From the NCBI RefSeq assembly GCF_009650605.1, contig NZ_WAJT01000004.1, positions 1 to 64,000 on the forward strand: a stretch of DNA of 64,000 bases, read 5' to 3'. The notes below the pieces were generated by a model. That model had not been told where the DNA came from. It did no database searches and worked only from the letters and a program-made list of their open reading frames with translations. The stretch comes from Labrenzia sp. CE80. Lineage in GTDB: Bacteria > Pseudomonadota > Alphaproteobacteria > Rhizobiales > Stappiaceae. Positions 9,660 through 17,295 of this stretch are shown here, in pieces (positions within the stretch are counted from its first letter, which is position 1; each line of letters opens with the position of its first letter). Made by a program: the position numbers and the translations under genes.

Positions 9660-12107
9660 TCAGGCGCGGATGCGGATGTTGTCCGGGTCCCATAGGCAGG
9701 AGGTCTCCTGCACGGTGGCGCTTAACTGCTTTCCAAAAACTTCGACGGCGAGCTGTGTTCCGGGCTTGGCAGCATCGGTTTCGACCATGGCAATCGCGAT
9801 GGCCGCGTCGGCGCGATAGCCATAGGCCGATGAGGTGACCTCGCCGACGCGTTTTCCGTTGGCAAAAACCGCTGCCATGTAGGGAGCGTCTTGCTCCCCC
9901 GGTTCAACGACAAGCGTGACCCGTTGCTTCAGCACTCCTTTTTCTGCCTCTGCAGCGAGCGCTTCCTTCCCGGGGAAATCTTGTTTCTTGTCGAGCCGGA
10001 CAAAGCGGTCCAGGCCGGTTTCCAGGAGGCTGTAGTCAGTGGACAGATCCCCCTTCCAGGTCAGATAGCCTTTTTCGATCCGCATCGAGTTCAGGGCATA
10101 CATGCCGAACGGCGTCGCTCCGGCGCCACGAATTGCATCGTAGATTGCAGGGGTATCTTCCGGCGATGCATGGACTTCCCAGCCCAGTTCTCCGGCAAAA
10201 GACACCCTTAGCAGGAGTGCCGGGCGGCCCGCGACTGTCGCGTTCTGATGGGTTAGCCATCCTAGCGACAAGTCTGCATCCGAAAGACCGGCGAGCAATT
10301 CGCGGGATTTGGGGCCCGTGACCAGCAGCGAGTTTACGTCCCTCGTGTGATCGACGAGCTTCAGCCCCTCCGGCAAATGCCGCCATAGAACCTCAAAATC
10401 GTGCCATTGGGCCGCAGCGGCTGTGATCAGGGTGAAGTGATCTTCGCCGTGGCGGATGCAGGACATCTCGGTCAAGGCGTGGCCGCGCGTGTCCGGAAAA
10501 TAGAGAAGGTTCATTCGGCCGACCTTCGGAAGAGCCCCTGCGATCCTTCCGCGTAGCCACTCCGCGGCACCTTCGCCGCTTAGTTCAAAGCGGGAAAACC
10601 CGCAAATGTCTATGATACCGACGCCATCGCGCACGGCTTCGACTTCTTCGCGCACGTGCGGTTCCCACGGGCCGCTCCGGTTCCAGGTCTGCGTTGCTTC
10701 GTATGATGTGTCATCGCCCGGCTTGGCGAACCAGTTGGCGCGCTCCCAGCCGCCGTAGACCCCCATCTGCGCGCCGTCGGCAAGCAGGCGCTCGTGGACT
10801 GGTGACAGCTTCTTGTCTCGCGCGGCGGACCACTCGTGGTGGGGGAAGTGCATGGCATACTCATGACCATAGGTCTCGAGTGCCTTGCCGAGGTTATATT
10901 GAGGGTCTGTGTAATCGGTGTAGCGGCGTGGATCGACAGACCACATGTCCCATTCGGTGTGGCCATGCATGATCCACTCGGAAAGGACTTTGCCAGCTCC
11001 GCCCCCTTGAGCGATGCCGAAGGTGAAGCTGTGCGCCTCGAACGCGTTGGTAACGCCCGGCATGGGCCCAACCATTGGCAAACCGTCAGGCGCATAGGGA
11101 ATGGGGCCGTTAATGTTGCGCTGAACCCCCTGCGATCCAAGGAGGGGGACGCGCTCCATGGCGTCCATGATGTACCACTCCAGGCGATCCAGATCGTCCG
11201 GATAGAGCTGGAAGCTGAAGTCATCAGGCATCGGATCATCCGCGTTCACCCAGGCCGCCTGACAATTGCGCTCATAGGGGCCGAGGTTCAGTGAATAAGT
11301 GTCCTGCCGCAGGTAGTAGGAACTGTCGACATCGCGCAGCAGAGGCAGCTTGCGACCATGTTCCTTGGTCCATGCCTCAACCTCGGGAATGGCCTCCGTC
11401 AGAAAATACTGATGGCTCATCACCGTCATGGGCACTTTACGTCCACCATGGGGCAGGAACCAGTCACCGACACGTGCCGCATAATAGCCTGCGGCGTTGA
11501 CCACATAGTCGCAGCGGATGTCGCCCTTCTCGGTGTGCACGATCCACTCGCCGTTCGAGCGGGTGACGCCGGTGGCCGGTGTGAACCGCAAAATCGTTGC
11601 ACCGTGCGCTCGCGCGCCGTTCGCCAGCGCTTGCGTGACCTGGCTTGGATCAATGTCGCCGTCGAGCGGGTCCCACAGACCTCCTTCGAGGTCGTGCGTC
11701 TCCAGGAAAGGGAAATGCTGTTGCAGTTCATCCGGCGTGCACATGTCCATGGTCAGGCCCATATGGGCGGCCATGCCGCGGACGCGCTCAAATTCCATCA
11801 TGCGCTCGTGAGAATGCGCCAGCCGGATCGCGCCGGTCACATTGTAATTGATTGGATAATCGACTTCATCACCGAGCCCGCGGTAGAGCTCCAGCGAGTA
11901 GCGCTGCATGTTCAAGATGCCGTAGTTGGCGGCAAAATTCGGGCAGTTTCCTGCTGCGTGCCAGGTCGATCCTGCCGTGAGTTCGTTTTTTTCAAGCAGG
12001 ACGCAATCGGACCATCCGGCTTTCGCCAGGTGGTAGAGCGCGGACACACCGACAATTCCACCGCCGATGATCACGACACGAGCTGTAGAGGGAAAGGTCA
12101 TGGTCAA
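9660..12107 (-). CDS. FAD-dependent dimethylglycine/sarcosine dehydrogenase-like protein, GcvT domain (paralogue 2)
   Basis: An 815-residue paralogue of the next gene, with the same two-part plan: an N-terminal FAD domain (GGGIVGVS; TAGSTWHAAG with the likely flavinylated His) and a C-terminal GcvT-like folate domain (about residues 440-800, including LGWEVHAS). The two share length and layout but differ throughout in sequence, so they probably take successive or different N-methyl substrates. It starts 3 nt after the XRE-cupin regulator, showing tight co-transcription, and is followed 23 nt later by its paralogue. Substrate assignment is by family only. Confidence 0.9.
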   Translation of the reverse strand: MTMTFPSTARVVIIGGGIVGVSALYHLAKAGWSDCVLLEKNELTAGSTWHAAGNCPNFAANYGILNMQRYSLELYRGLGDEVDYPINYNVTGAIRLAHSHERMMEFERVRGMAAHMGLTMDMCTPDELQQHFPFLETHDLEGGLWDPLDGDIDPSQVTQALANGARAHGATILRFTPATGVTRSNGEWIVHTEKGDIRCDYVVNAAGYYAARVGDWFLPHGGRKVPMTVMSHQYFLTEAIPEVEAWTKEHGRKLPLLRDVDSSYYLRQDTYSLNLGPYERNCQAAWVNADDPMPDDFSFQLYPDDLDRLEWYIMDAMERVPLLGSQGVQRNINGPIPYAPDGLPMVGPMPGVTNAFEAHSFTFGIAQGGGAGKVLSEWIMHGHTEWDMWSVDPRRYTDYTDPQYNLGKALETYGHEYAMHFPHHEWSAARDKKLSPVHERLLADGAQMGVYGGWERANWFAKPGDDTSYEATQTWNRSGPWEPHVREEVEAVRDGVGIIDICGFSRFELSGEGAAEWLRGRIAGALPKVGRMNLLYFPDTRGHALTEMSCIRHGEDHFTLITAAAAQWHDFEVLWRHLPEGLKLVDHTRDVNSLLVTGPKSRELLAGLSDADLSLGWLTHQNATVAGRPALLLRVSFAGELGWEVHASPEDTPAIYDAIRGAGATPFGMYALNSMRIEKGYLTWKGDLSTDYSLLETGLDRFVRLDKKQDFPGKEALAAEAEKGVLKQRVTLVVEPGEQDAPYMAAVFANGKRVGEVTSSAYGYRADAAIAIAMVETDAAKPGTQLAVEVFGKQLSATVQETSCLWDPDNIRIRA

Positions 12108-12110
12108 ACC

Positions 12111-12668
12111 TCAATAGACAGGGGGAGAGATGACCCAAATGGCCAAAGCCGGGTCGTCATATGGATTGGCCCAGCGGTATTTCGAGCCCTTGATGCGGAA
12201 ACTGTCGCCGGCCTGAATGGTGAACATCTGATCTGCGATCCAGATGTCTAGCGTGCCGGAAATGAGATAGACGACCTCGGAGGTCGCACGTTGGCGGCTT
12301 TTCTCAAGTGATGCGCCAGGCAGAAAGGTCGAATGAATGACTTCGAAATCATCGGTGAGATCCGGCGATACAAGCGCTTCGAAAAGACCGTTGTCACGTT
12401 CGCCGATTTCCCGGCGTGCGGACGCGCGCACCACCACACCGCGTTCCTGCTCAGGCGCCTCTGTGATGCCGAAGAACATGGAAATCGGCACATCGAGTAT
12501 CCGGGCAAAATTGTGCAGGTCATCAACGGTTGGCGTCGAGAGATTGCGTTCCACCTGAGAAACCCAACCAACCGACTTGCCGACCGCCTTGGAAAGGTCC
12601 TCAAGCGTCATCTTGCGCGTAAGGCGCAGGGCGCGAATATCCTGTCCGATGCCTTTGTCTTCCGACAT
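12111..12668 (-). CDS. XRE family regulator with cupin sensor domain
   Basis: A 185-residue regulator. It has an N-terminal helix-turn-helix of the XRE type (about residues 8-65; TLEDLSKAVGKSVGWVSQVER) and a C-terminal cupin domain (about 110-183; GTLDIWIADQMFTIQAGDSF) that probably binds a small effector. This SutR/PuuR-like layout is common for regulators of amine and amino-acid catabolism. It is the first gene of the operon with the two dehydrogenases and purU, so it likely controls itself and the operon. A large dyad at 12709-12734, 41 bp upstream of its start, is a convincing operator candidate. Confidence 0.93.
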   Translation of the reverse strand: MSEDKGIGQDIRALRLTRKMTLEDLSKAVGKSVGWVSQVERNLSTPTVDDLHNFARILDVPISMFFGITEAPEQERGVVVRASARREIGERDNGLFEALVSPDLTDDFEVIHSTFLPGASLEKSRQRATSEVVYLISGTLDIWIADQMFTIQAGDSFRIKGSKYRWANPYDDPALAIWVISPPVY

Positions 12669-12708
12669 TTTTCCCTCGTGCGAAAACTGCTCGTGAAAAT
12701 TATGCCTG

Positions 12709-12734
12709 TTTTTTCATTTCGTGAAGTGAAAAAA
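12709..12734. promoter_or_regulatory. Candidate operator for the XRE-cupin regulator
   Basis: A 26-bp dyad: arms TTTTTTCATTTC (12709-12720) and GAAGTGAAAAAA (12723-12734) around a central GT. Eleven of twelve arm positions are complementary and the twelfth is a T/G. A third copy of the half-site, TTTTTTCAT, lies at 12742-12750. It is immediately upstream of the regulator-led operon, fitting autoregulation. Binding by this regulator is inferred. Confidence 0.6.
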
Positions 12735-12859
12735 TGCCCGATTTTTTCATATGCTCAAAATATGATCGTGCTGAGCAGCTTTTCATCAAGTTGAGTGGGC
12801 AAGTCCGCCAACGATTTTTGCACGGAACCAATGCGTGGGATCTGCTGTTTGGGACAGTG

Positions 12860-13052
12860 GTCGACCCGACGTTGGCGAATGCGAAGGGGTTTCTCGTGTG
12901 CCTTCGAGGGATTGCTTGCCATCGCGCTCCTGCTCGGCGGAGGGCTCTGTGCGCTTCAGGCCATGGCCGTATCGACAGGCTTTCCCTTTGCTGTCGTGCT
13001 GCTTCTCGCCTGTTACACGACTTACAAGGGGCTCGCCGACGAGCCGCGGTAG
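12860..13052 (+). pseudogene. 3' remnant of a BCCT (betaine/choline/carnitine) transporter gene
   Basis: One frame ending at the TAG at 13050-13052 encodes a tail reading CAFEGLLAIALLLGGG, then CALQAMAVSTGFPFAVVLLL and YKGLADEPR. This is the pattern of the last helices of BCCT transporters (an LL-AGGL-ALQ-PF-V-YK arrangement). Upstream, VDPT (12860-12871) is in another frame; dropping one T near 12872 joins it to WRMRRGFSCAFEG, resembling the W-RVFW-EG lead-in of that family. The rest of the roughly 500-residue gene is missing. The relic beside betaine-type demethylases suggests a lost uptake gene. The family call rests on remembered family pattern, not alignment. Confidence 0.6.
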
Positions 13053-13150
13053 TCCGTAAGCGGGGGCGGTTCGACTTGCGCGCTGCCTCTTGCCTTTCAG
13101 GCCGCCCGCCACAGTTGAAGTCGAACGTTCTATTTATGTGAGGGTTCGAT

Positions 13151-13843
13151 TTGACTGATCGTTTCGCCATCGTGATTGGAAGCTCTGGCGGCATCGGCAA
13201 CGCCTTGTTGCAGACGTTGACCCGGGAGGGGGGCTATGACCGGGTGATCGGATTGAGCCGGTCTTCAGATCCGTCCATAGAGCTGACAGACGCAGGGACG
13301 ATTGAAGCTGCGGCTGGCTGGCTTGGTCGGCAAGCGGGAGAACCCTGCCTGGTAATCGACGCGACCGGTGCCCTGACACTGGACGGACATCGTCCCGAGA
13401 AGAGCTGGCGAGATCTGGATCCGGCGGCGATGGCGCGTTCCCACGCGATCAATGCGATCGGTCCGGCGTTGATCATGAAGTCTTTTCTGCCGCTGCTCTC
13501 ACGAGATCAGCGCAGCGTGTTTGCGACCTTGTCAGCGCGGGTCGGGTCGATTTCGGATAATCAGCTGGGTGGTTGGTACAGTTATAGGGCGGCCAAGGCG
13601 GCGCTCAATCAAATAGTGCGCTCTGCGTCGATCGAGCTGGCACGTAAGAACAATACGGCAGTTTGCGTTGCGCTTCACCCCGGCACGGTTCGCACGCCAT
13701 TGACCGAGAGCTTCGCAAAATCGGGCCTGGAAGTTCAATCACCTGAAGTCGCAGCAGAGCGTTTGCTTCAGGTGATTGATGGTTTGAAACCGGAGCAGTC
13801 AGGCGGCTTTTTTGATCATCAAGGCGTTTCCATCCCGTTCTGA
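13151..13843 (+). CDS. Short-chain dehydrogenase/reductase
   Basis: A 230-residue Rossmann-fold NAD(P)-dependent oxidoreductase. The cofactor motif is GSSGGIG (residues about 10-16) and the catalytic Tyr-Lys pair is in YRAAK (about 142-146). The preceding Ser region (ATLSARVGSI) is also present. The start is TTG with GAGGG 8 nt upstream; no nearby ATG is in frame. It converges with the creatininase-family gene, with a hairpin in the 35-bp gap. The substrate is unknown. Confidence 0.88.
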   Translation: MTDRFAIVIGSSGGIGNALLQTLTREGGYDRVIGLSRSSDPSIELTDAGTIEAAAGWLGRQAGEPCLVIDATGALTLDGHRPEKSWRDLDPAAMARSHAINAIGPALIMKSFLPLLSRDQRSVFATLSARVGSISDNQLGGWYSYRAAKAALNQIVRSASIELARKNNTAVCVALHPGTVRTPLTESFAKSGLEVQSPEVAAERLLQVIDGLKPEQSGGFFDHQGVSIPF

Positions 13844-13848
13844 TCTTT

Positions 13849-13878
13849 AGCCCCGTGCCGTTCAAACGGCGCTGGGCT
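13849..13878. terminator. Hairpin between convergent SDR and creatininase genes
   Basis: The sequence AGCCCCGTGCCGTT pairs with AACGGCGCTGGGCT around a two-base CA loop, 12 of 14 positions complementary. It fills the gap between two convergent stop codons and probably serves as a bidirectional terminator, although a clear T-run is lacking. Confidence 0.5.
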
Positions 13879-14685
13879 TCACTTCGGCTGATAGAGTCTC
13901 GATAGATCAAAGGCATGAATGTCCTTCAATAGATCGACAAATCCCTGTGCCGCATGATCTAGGGACTTTTTCCCCTTTTCTGCGGCTGCGTTGGCTGCGT
14001 TTCCGAGTGCTCCTTTTGGAGACAGATCTTGCGCCTTCCATCCGAACTGTTGGGCACCGTGTCCGCGCAGATATTTGAACTCCTTGATGAAGTCCTGCTG
14101 CGCAGATGTGAAGTCCTCGGCGAGGTCCATCCGCACCAGGTCAGGATGCAGGTGGAGCATGATTGACGTTTCGACGTCGCCGCCGTGAATGCCATAGGTG
14201 AATTCTTCGGCCGGAAACACCCCTTCAGGCTGGCCAAATCTTGCCCAGGCGGTTGCCGTGACGAGCATGTCGTGGCTGACTCGAAGCTCGCGCGCAATCG
14301 TGTCGATCACAGGAACATTGCCGCCGTGGGAGTTGATGAGGACAAGCTTTTTGATACCTGCACGTGCGACGCTTTCGCCGATCTCAAGCCATGCCCTGGT
14401 GACCGTGTCCCAGGAGAGGGTCAAGGTGCCCGGCGATGAGATATGCTCATTCGATTTGCCAACTGCTTGGGTTGGAAGAAAAGTCGCGGGGATGTCGTCC
14501 GGAAGAAGCTCCAGGACGCGGCAGACCTGTCCCTCGGCGATGGCCGTATCGGTGAATACGGGCAAGTGCGGGCCATGCTGTTCGATCGCGGCGACCGGCA
14601 AGACAGCGATCCAATCCTTCGTGTTCGGGCTCGCAAAGTCGAGCGTCGTCATTTCGTGCCAATACCGTTTGGGAAGATTTGTCAT
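13879..14685 (-). CDS. Creatininase family amidohydrolase
   Basis: A 268-residue metal-dependent amidohydrolase of the creatininase/creatinine amidohydrolase family. Metal-ligand motifs are visible: Glu and His of AAIEQHGPHLP (about residues 32-42), Asp of FTDTAIAEG (about 44-52), His of NSHGGN (about 118-123), and Glu in GGDVETS. The family includes creatininase, MftE and enzymes of cofactor or riboflavin pathways, so the substrate cannot be told here. It is a single minus-strand gene, convergent with the SDR and divergent from the SprA-like gene. Confidence 0.88.
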   Translation of the reverse strand: MTNLPKRYWHEMTTLDFASPNTKDWIAVLPVAAIEQHGPHLPVFTDTAIAEGQVCRVLELLPDDIPATFLPTQAVGKSNEHISSPGTLTLSWDTVTRAWLEIGESVARAGIKKLVLINSHGGNVPVIDTIARELRVSHDMLVTATAWARFGQPEGVFPAEEFTYGIHGGDVETSIMLHLHPDLVRMDLAEDFTSAQQDFIKEFKYLRGHGAQQFGWKAQDLSPKGALGNAANAAAEKGKKSLDHAAQGFVDLLKDIHAFDLSRLYQPK

Positions 14686-14894
14686 GGAAGGATCCGCTGC
14701 GAAGTGAATTGGGCAATCGCCAACATACTGCCGAGGGACAAAGTTGCCAGTGCCTTGTCAGAAAGAACATGCCTTTCTAAGCGACTGTGGCGGTCGTGAG
14801 AAAGCTTGTTGAACGCTTCAGCACGAAATTTTGCAGTACGCGACGCGTTTCTCTTCAAATCTGCGTGTGAATTGGCACTTGCGAACATTTCTTA

Positions 14895-16001
14895 ATGTTT
14901 CCGAAAGACGCAGGGGCAACGCTTATCCTCATGCTCAGCGTCATTTCGACATTTCCAGCCCAAACCGGTCTGAGAGGAACCGGTGCGGTGCGTGGCCAGG
15001 ATGAAAACCAGGAGAAGCAACAGGCTTCTCAGGTGGTTCAGGAGGAGGCACGTTCTTCTGTTGGCCGGTCGCAGGCAGCTGCTCGAGCCGGTGCTGTTTC
15101 TCCCTTGAGCTCCGAAGCTGTCCTTGCGCTGCAGTTGGTTGATGATACGCAAAGTGACAGCAAACGCGGTGGCGGGACGCAAGGCTCTGTTCAGAGTTTG
15201 GCGAGCCCGTCAGAGGGTACAGCAGGCACCGCTGACAATCCTGATGATCTAAATGCCGGGTCGGCATCAGATCAGGAAGACGCCGGAGGAGCTTCAGGTA
15301 GGGGGCAAAATGCAGTTGCTTCGCCCGGCGTTGCCCAGTCTTCCTCCAGCGGAGAGGCGGAAGAAGATCCTGACGGGGATGGACTGACCGAAGCGGAAGA
15401 AAAACAGGTCGAAGAGCTGAAGCAGCGGGACCGTGAGGTTCGTGCGCATGAGCAAGCGCATGCGCGTGTTGGAGGCCCCTATGCCGGGGCGCCAACCTAT
15501 ACTTTCCAGCAGGGGCCGGATGGCGGTCGCTATGCCATTGGCGGTGAGGTCCAGATCGATACGTCTGTCGAAAGAACGGCCGAGGCGACCATCCGAAAGA
15601 TGCAGATCGTCATTCGTGCGGCGACTGCGCCGGCGGAGCCTTCATCGCAGGATCTCAAGGTTGCTCAGCAGGCGCGCTCGCAGTTGGCGGCTGCCCAAGC
15701 GGAAGCAAGAGCGGAGGCGGCGGAAGAGCTTTCCGGTGACGATGAAACCTCCGGGCCTGGCAATCAGGATGTCGCAAACGCTGACACTGTACAGCCGACT
15801 GCTCCGAGCGCCAGTGAACAAGCGGACACTGGACCAGGGCGCGATGGGTCGGATGAGCAACACGCAGGGGATAATGAGCGCAGTGCCGATGCGCGGAAAG
15901 ATGCTGAAAGAGCATTCCGTCTTTATCAGGCTGCCAGCGACAGCCTGTTCGGCCTGGCTGGCAATAACTCGAGCGGTGCAGGGCTCGCTGCGATCGCTTA
16001 A
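14895..16001 (+). CDS. SprA-related putative metalloprotease
   Basis: A 368-residue protein of the SprA-related (CJM1_0395-like) family. It has a central HEQAH zinc-protease-type motif at residues 185-189 and the family block GGPYAGAPTYTFQQGPDGG just after it. Directly ahead lies an EF-hand-like loop, DPDGDGLTEAEE, at 158-169. The N-terminal third (about 30-155) and the C-terminal third (about 255-345) are low-complexity, rich in Ala, Gln, Glu, Ser and Gly, and probably disordered. No clear signal peptide is seen; the N-terminus has a short hydrophobic run. Catalytic activity is suggested by the motif but not established for the family. Confidence 0.8.
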   Translation: MFPKDAGATLILMLSVISTFPAQTGLRGTGAVRGQDENQEKQQASQVVQEEARSSVGRSQAAARAGAVSPLSSEAVLALQLVDDTQSDSKRGGGTQGSVQSLASPSEGTAGTADNPDDLNAGSASDQEDAGGASGRGQNAVASPGVAQSSSSGEAEEDPDGDGLTEAEEKQVEELKQRDREVRAHEQAHARVGGPYAGAPTYTFQQGPDGGRYAIGGEVQIDTSVERTAEATIRKMQIVIRAATAPAEPSSQDLKVAQQARSQLAAAQAEARAEAAEELSGDDETSGPGNQDVANADTVQPTAPSASEQADTGPGRDGSDEQHAGDNERSADARKDAERAFRLYQAASDSLFGLAGNNSSGAGLAAIA

Positions 16002-16112
16002 GTTTGCGTCGCATTAAACTCAATGTAAGCTGCTTGCCAGTTTGTTTGATTGAAGCGTAGTGTGGCCGTGCTTCGTCGAACAGGCGTTTTGCGCCTTCCT
16101 TATGAGATTTTC

Positions 16113-17252
16113 ATGCATATCAAACGTGCCCGGCACGCCGTCGGGATGGTCTTTCTGCTATTGGGAACCCTTATTGGCGTCTGGGCGACGCGCATCCCCG
16201 ACTTCAAGCTGATGCTTGATGTCGACGAGAGCGGATTTGGCCTGGTTCTTCTGGCGATGGCCCTCGGCGCTGTGCTTGGGTTCCCAATAGCTGGTTATTT
16301 GATTGACCGGTTCGGCGCTGCGTCAATGTCTAAGGTCTTCGCGGTCAGCATTCTGATCGGCTTCGCGATCTTGCCATTCGGCACGTCTGTGGCGGTGATT
16401 TTGCCGCTGATGCTGGTGGTCGGTTTTTGCATCGGGACACTGGATGTTGCGATGAATGGCTGGGGCGCTGAAGTTGAAAAGGAATTGGGCCGGCCAGTGA
16501 TGTCGTCCTATCATGGGCTTTACAGTCTCGGAGCAGGAGTCGGTGCCGGAGCAGGAGCGCTTGCGCTCTGGTATGACCTGGATCTTCTGCAGCACTTTGC
16601 CGGTTGGTCACTTCTGATGGCTATCCCACTTGTGTATGCTCTGAGGACGCCCTGGACATCAGAGAAAACAGGACCAGGCGGAAAAAGACCCCCGTTTGTC
16701 GCAATTCCGAAGGGTGGCTTGTTTTTCGTCGGGATCATGGCCCTGATCGCAGCGCTGGGCGAGGGGGCTGTTACGGATTGGGCTGCACTTTATCAGATCC
16801 AGGAGCTTGGCTTTGACAGCTCCGAGGCCGCGGTCGGATTTGCCGTGTTCTCAGTTGCCATGGTGATCATGAGGTTTTGCGGCGACCAGGTGATCGCGCG
16901 CTTTGGGGCCGTTCCAGTTGCGCGCACCAGCGGCATTGCAGCAGCTCTGGGCTGCGCACTTTTGGTCTGGGGTGAAAGCATCTGGATGATCTGGGGGGGC
17001 TGTGCTGTCATGGGCCTTGGAAATGCAGTCATCTTTCCCTTGGCCATGTCGCGGGCCGCCGCTGATCCAACGATGTCCAAAGGAGCAGCACTGGCGTCCG
17101 TTGCAACGCTCGGCTACGGCGCCTTTCTGTTCGGGCCGCCCATACTGGGTTTCATTGGTGACGCGTTTTCGCTGAGAGCCTCTTTTGCGCTGGTTGCCAT
17201 ACTCGCGCTTTTGATCGCAGGTCTTGCAGGAGCATTGAAGGTTCGATCCTGA
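16113..17252 (+). CDS. MFS transporter, YbjJ-like
   Basis: Major facilitator superfamily carrier of 379 residues with about twelve membrane helices. The first helix is followed by GVWATRIPDFK, a signature of the YbjJ/fucose-permease-like group, and the GYLIDRFG loop corresponds to the MFS motif A between helices 2 and 3. The frame is open from a TTG at 16050, but the ATG at 16113 begins the protein just before the basic stretch and first helix and is the likelier start. Substrate and direction of transport are unknown. It converges with the 8-oxoguanine deaminase gene. Confidence 0.85.
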   Translation: MHIKRARHAVGMVFLLLGTLIGVWATRIPDFKLMLDVDESGFGLVLLAMALGAVLGFPIAGYLIDRFGAASMSKVFAVSILIGFAILPFGTSVAVILPLMLVVGFCIGTLDVAMNGWGAEVEKELGRPVMSSYHGLYSLGAGVGAGAGALALWYDLDLLQHFAGWSLLMAIPLVYALRTPWTSEKTGPGGKRPPFVAIPKGGLFFVGIMALIAALGEGAVTDWAALYQIQELGFDSSEAAVGFAVFSVAMVIMRFCGDQVIARFGAVPVARTSGIAAALGCALLVWGESIWMIWGGCAVMGLGNAVIFPLAMSRAAADPTMSKGAALASVATLGYGAFLFGPPILGFIGDAFSLRASFALVAILALLIAGLAGALKVRS

Positions 17253-17262
17253 AGCCTGTTCT

Positions 17263-17284
17263 GCCGCGCTTTTCCAAGCGCGGC
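17263..17284. terminator. Hairpin between convergent MFS and deaminase genes
   Basis: A perfect 9-bp stem, GCCGCGCTT and AAGCGCGGC, around a TTCC loop in the 43-bp gap between two convergent stops. It is well placed to terminate both transcripts, though only a short T stretch is present. Confidence 0.6.
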
Positions 17285-17295
17285 GCCAAGGTCGG

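Larger units (their letters stand above)
12669..13150. other. Long intergenic region: operator, transporter relic, SDR leader
   Basis: This 482-bp gap holds the XRE operon promoter and dyad at its left, the decayed BCCT transporter tail in the middle (12860-13052), and a widely spaced inverted repeat, GTTCGACTT at 13069-13077 with AAGTCGAAC at 13118-13126, before the SDR gene. No intact gene is seen in it. Confidence 0.6.

Noticed and set aside
13069..13126. tRNA-like GGTTCGAC segment
   Set aside because: It resembles a T-loop only locally; no acceptor stem or anticodon arm can be drawn around it.
12734..13141. 135-codon plus-strand open frame in the gap before the SDR gene
   Set aside because: Only part of the region resembles a known protein, and in a different frame; it is better explained as the BCCT relic than as an intact gene.
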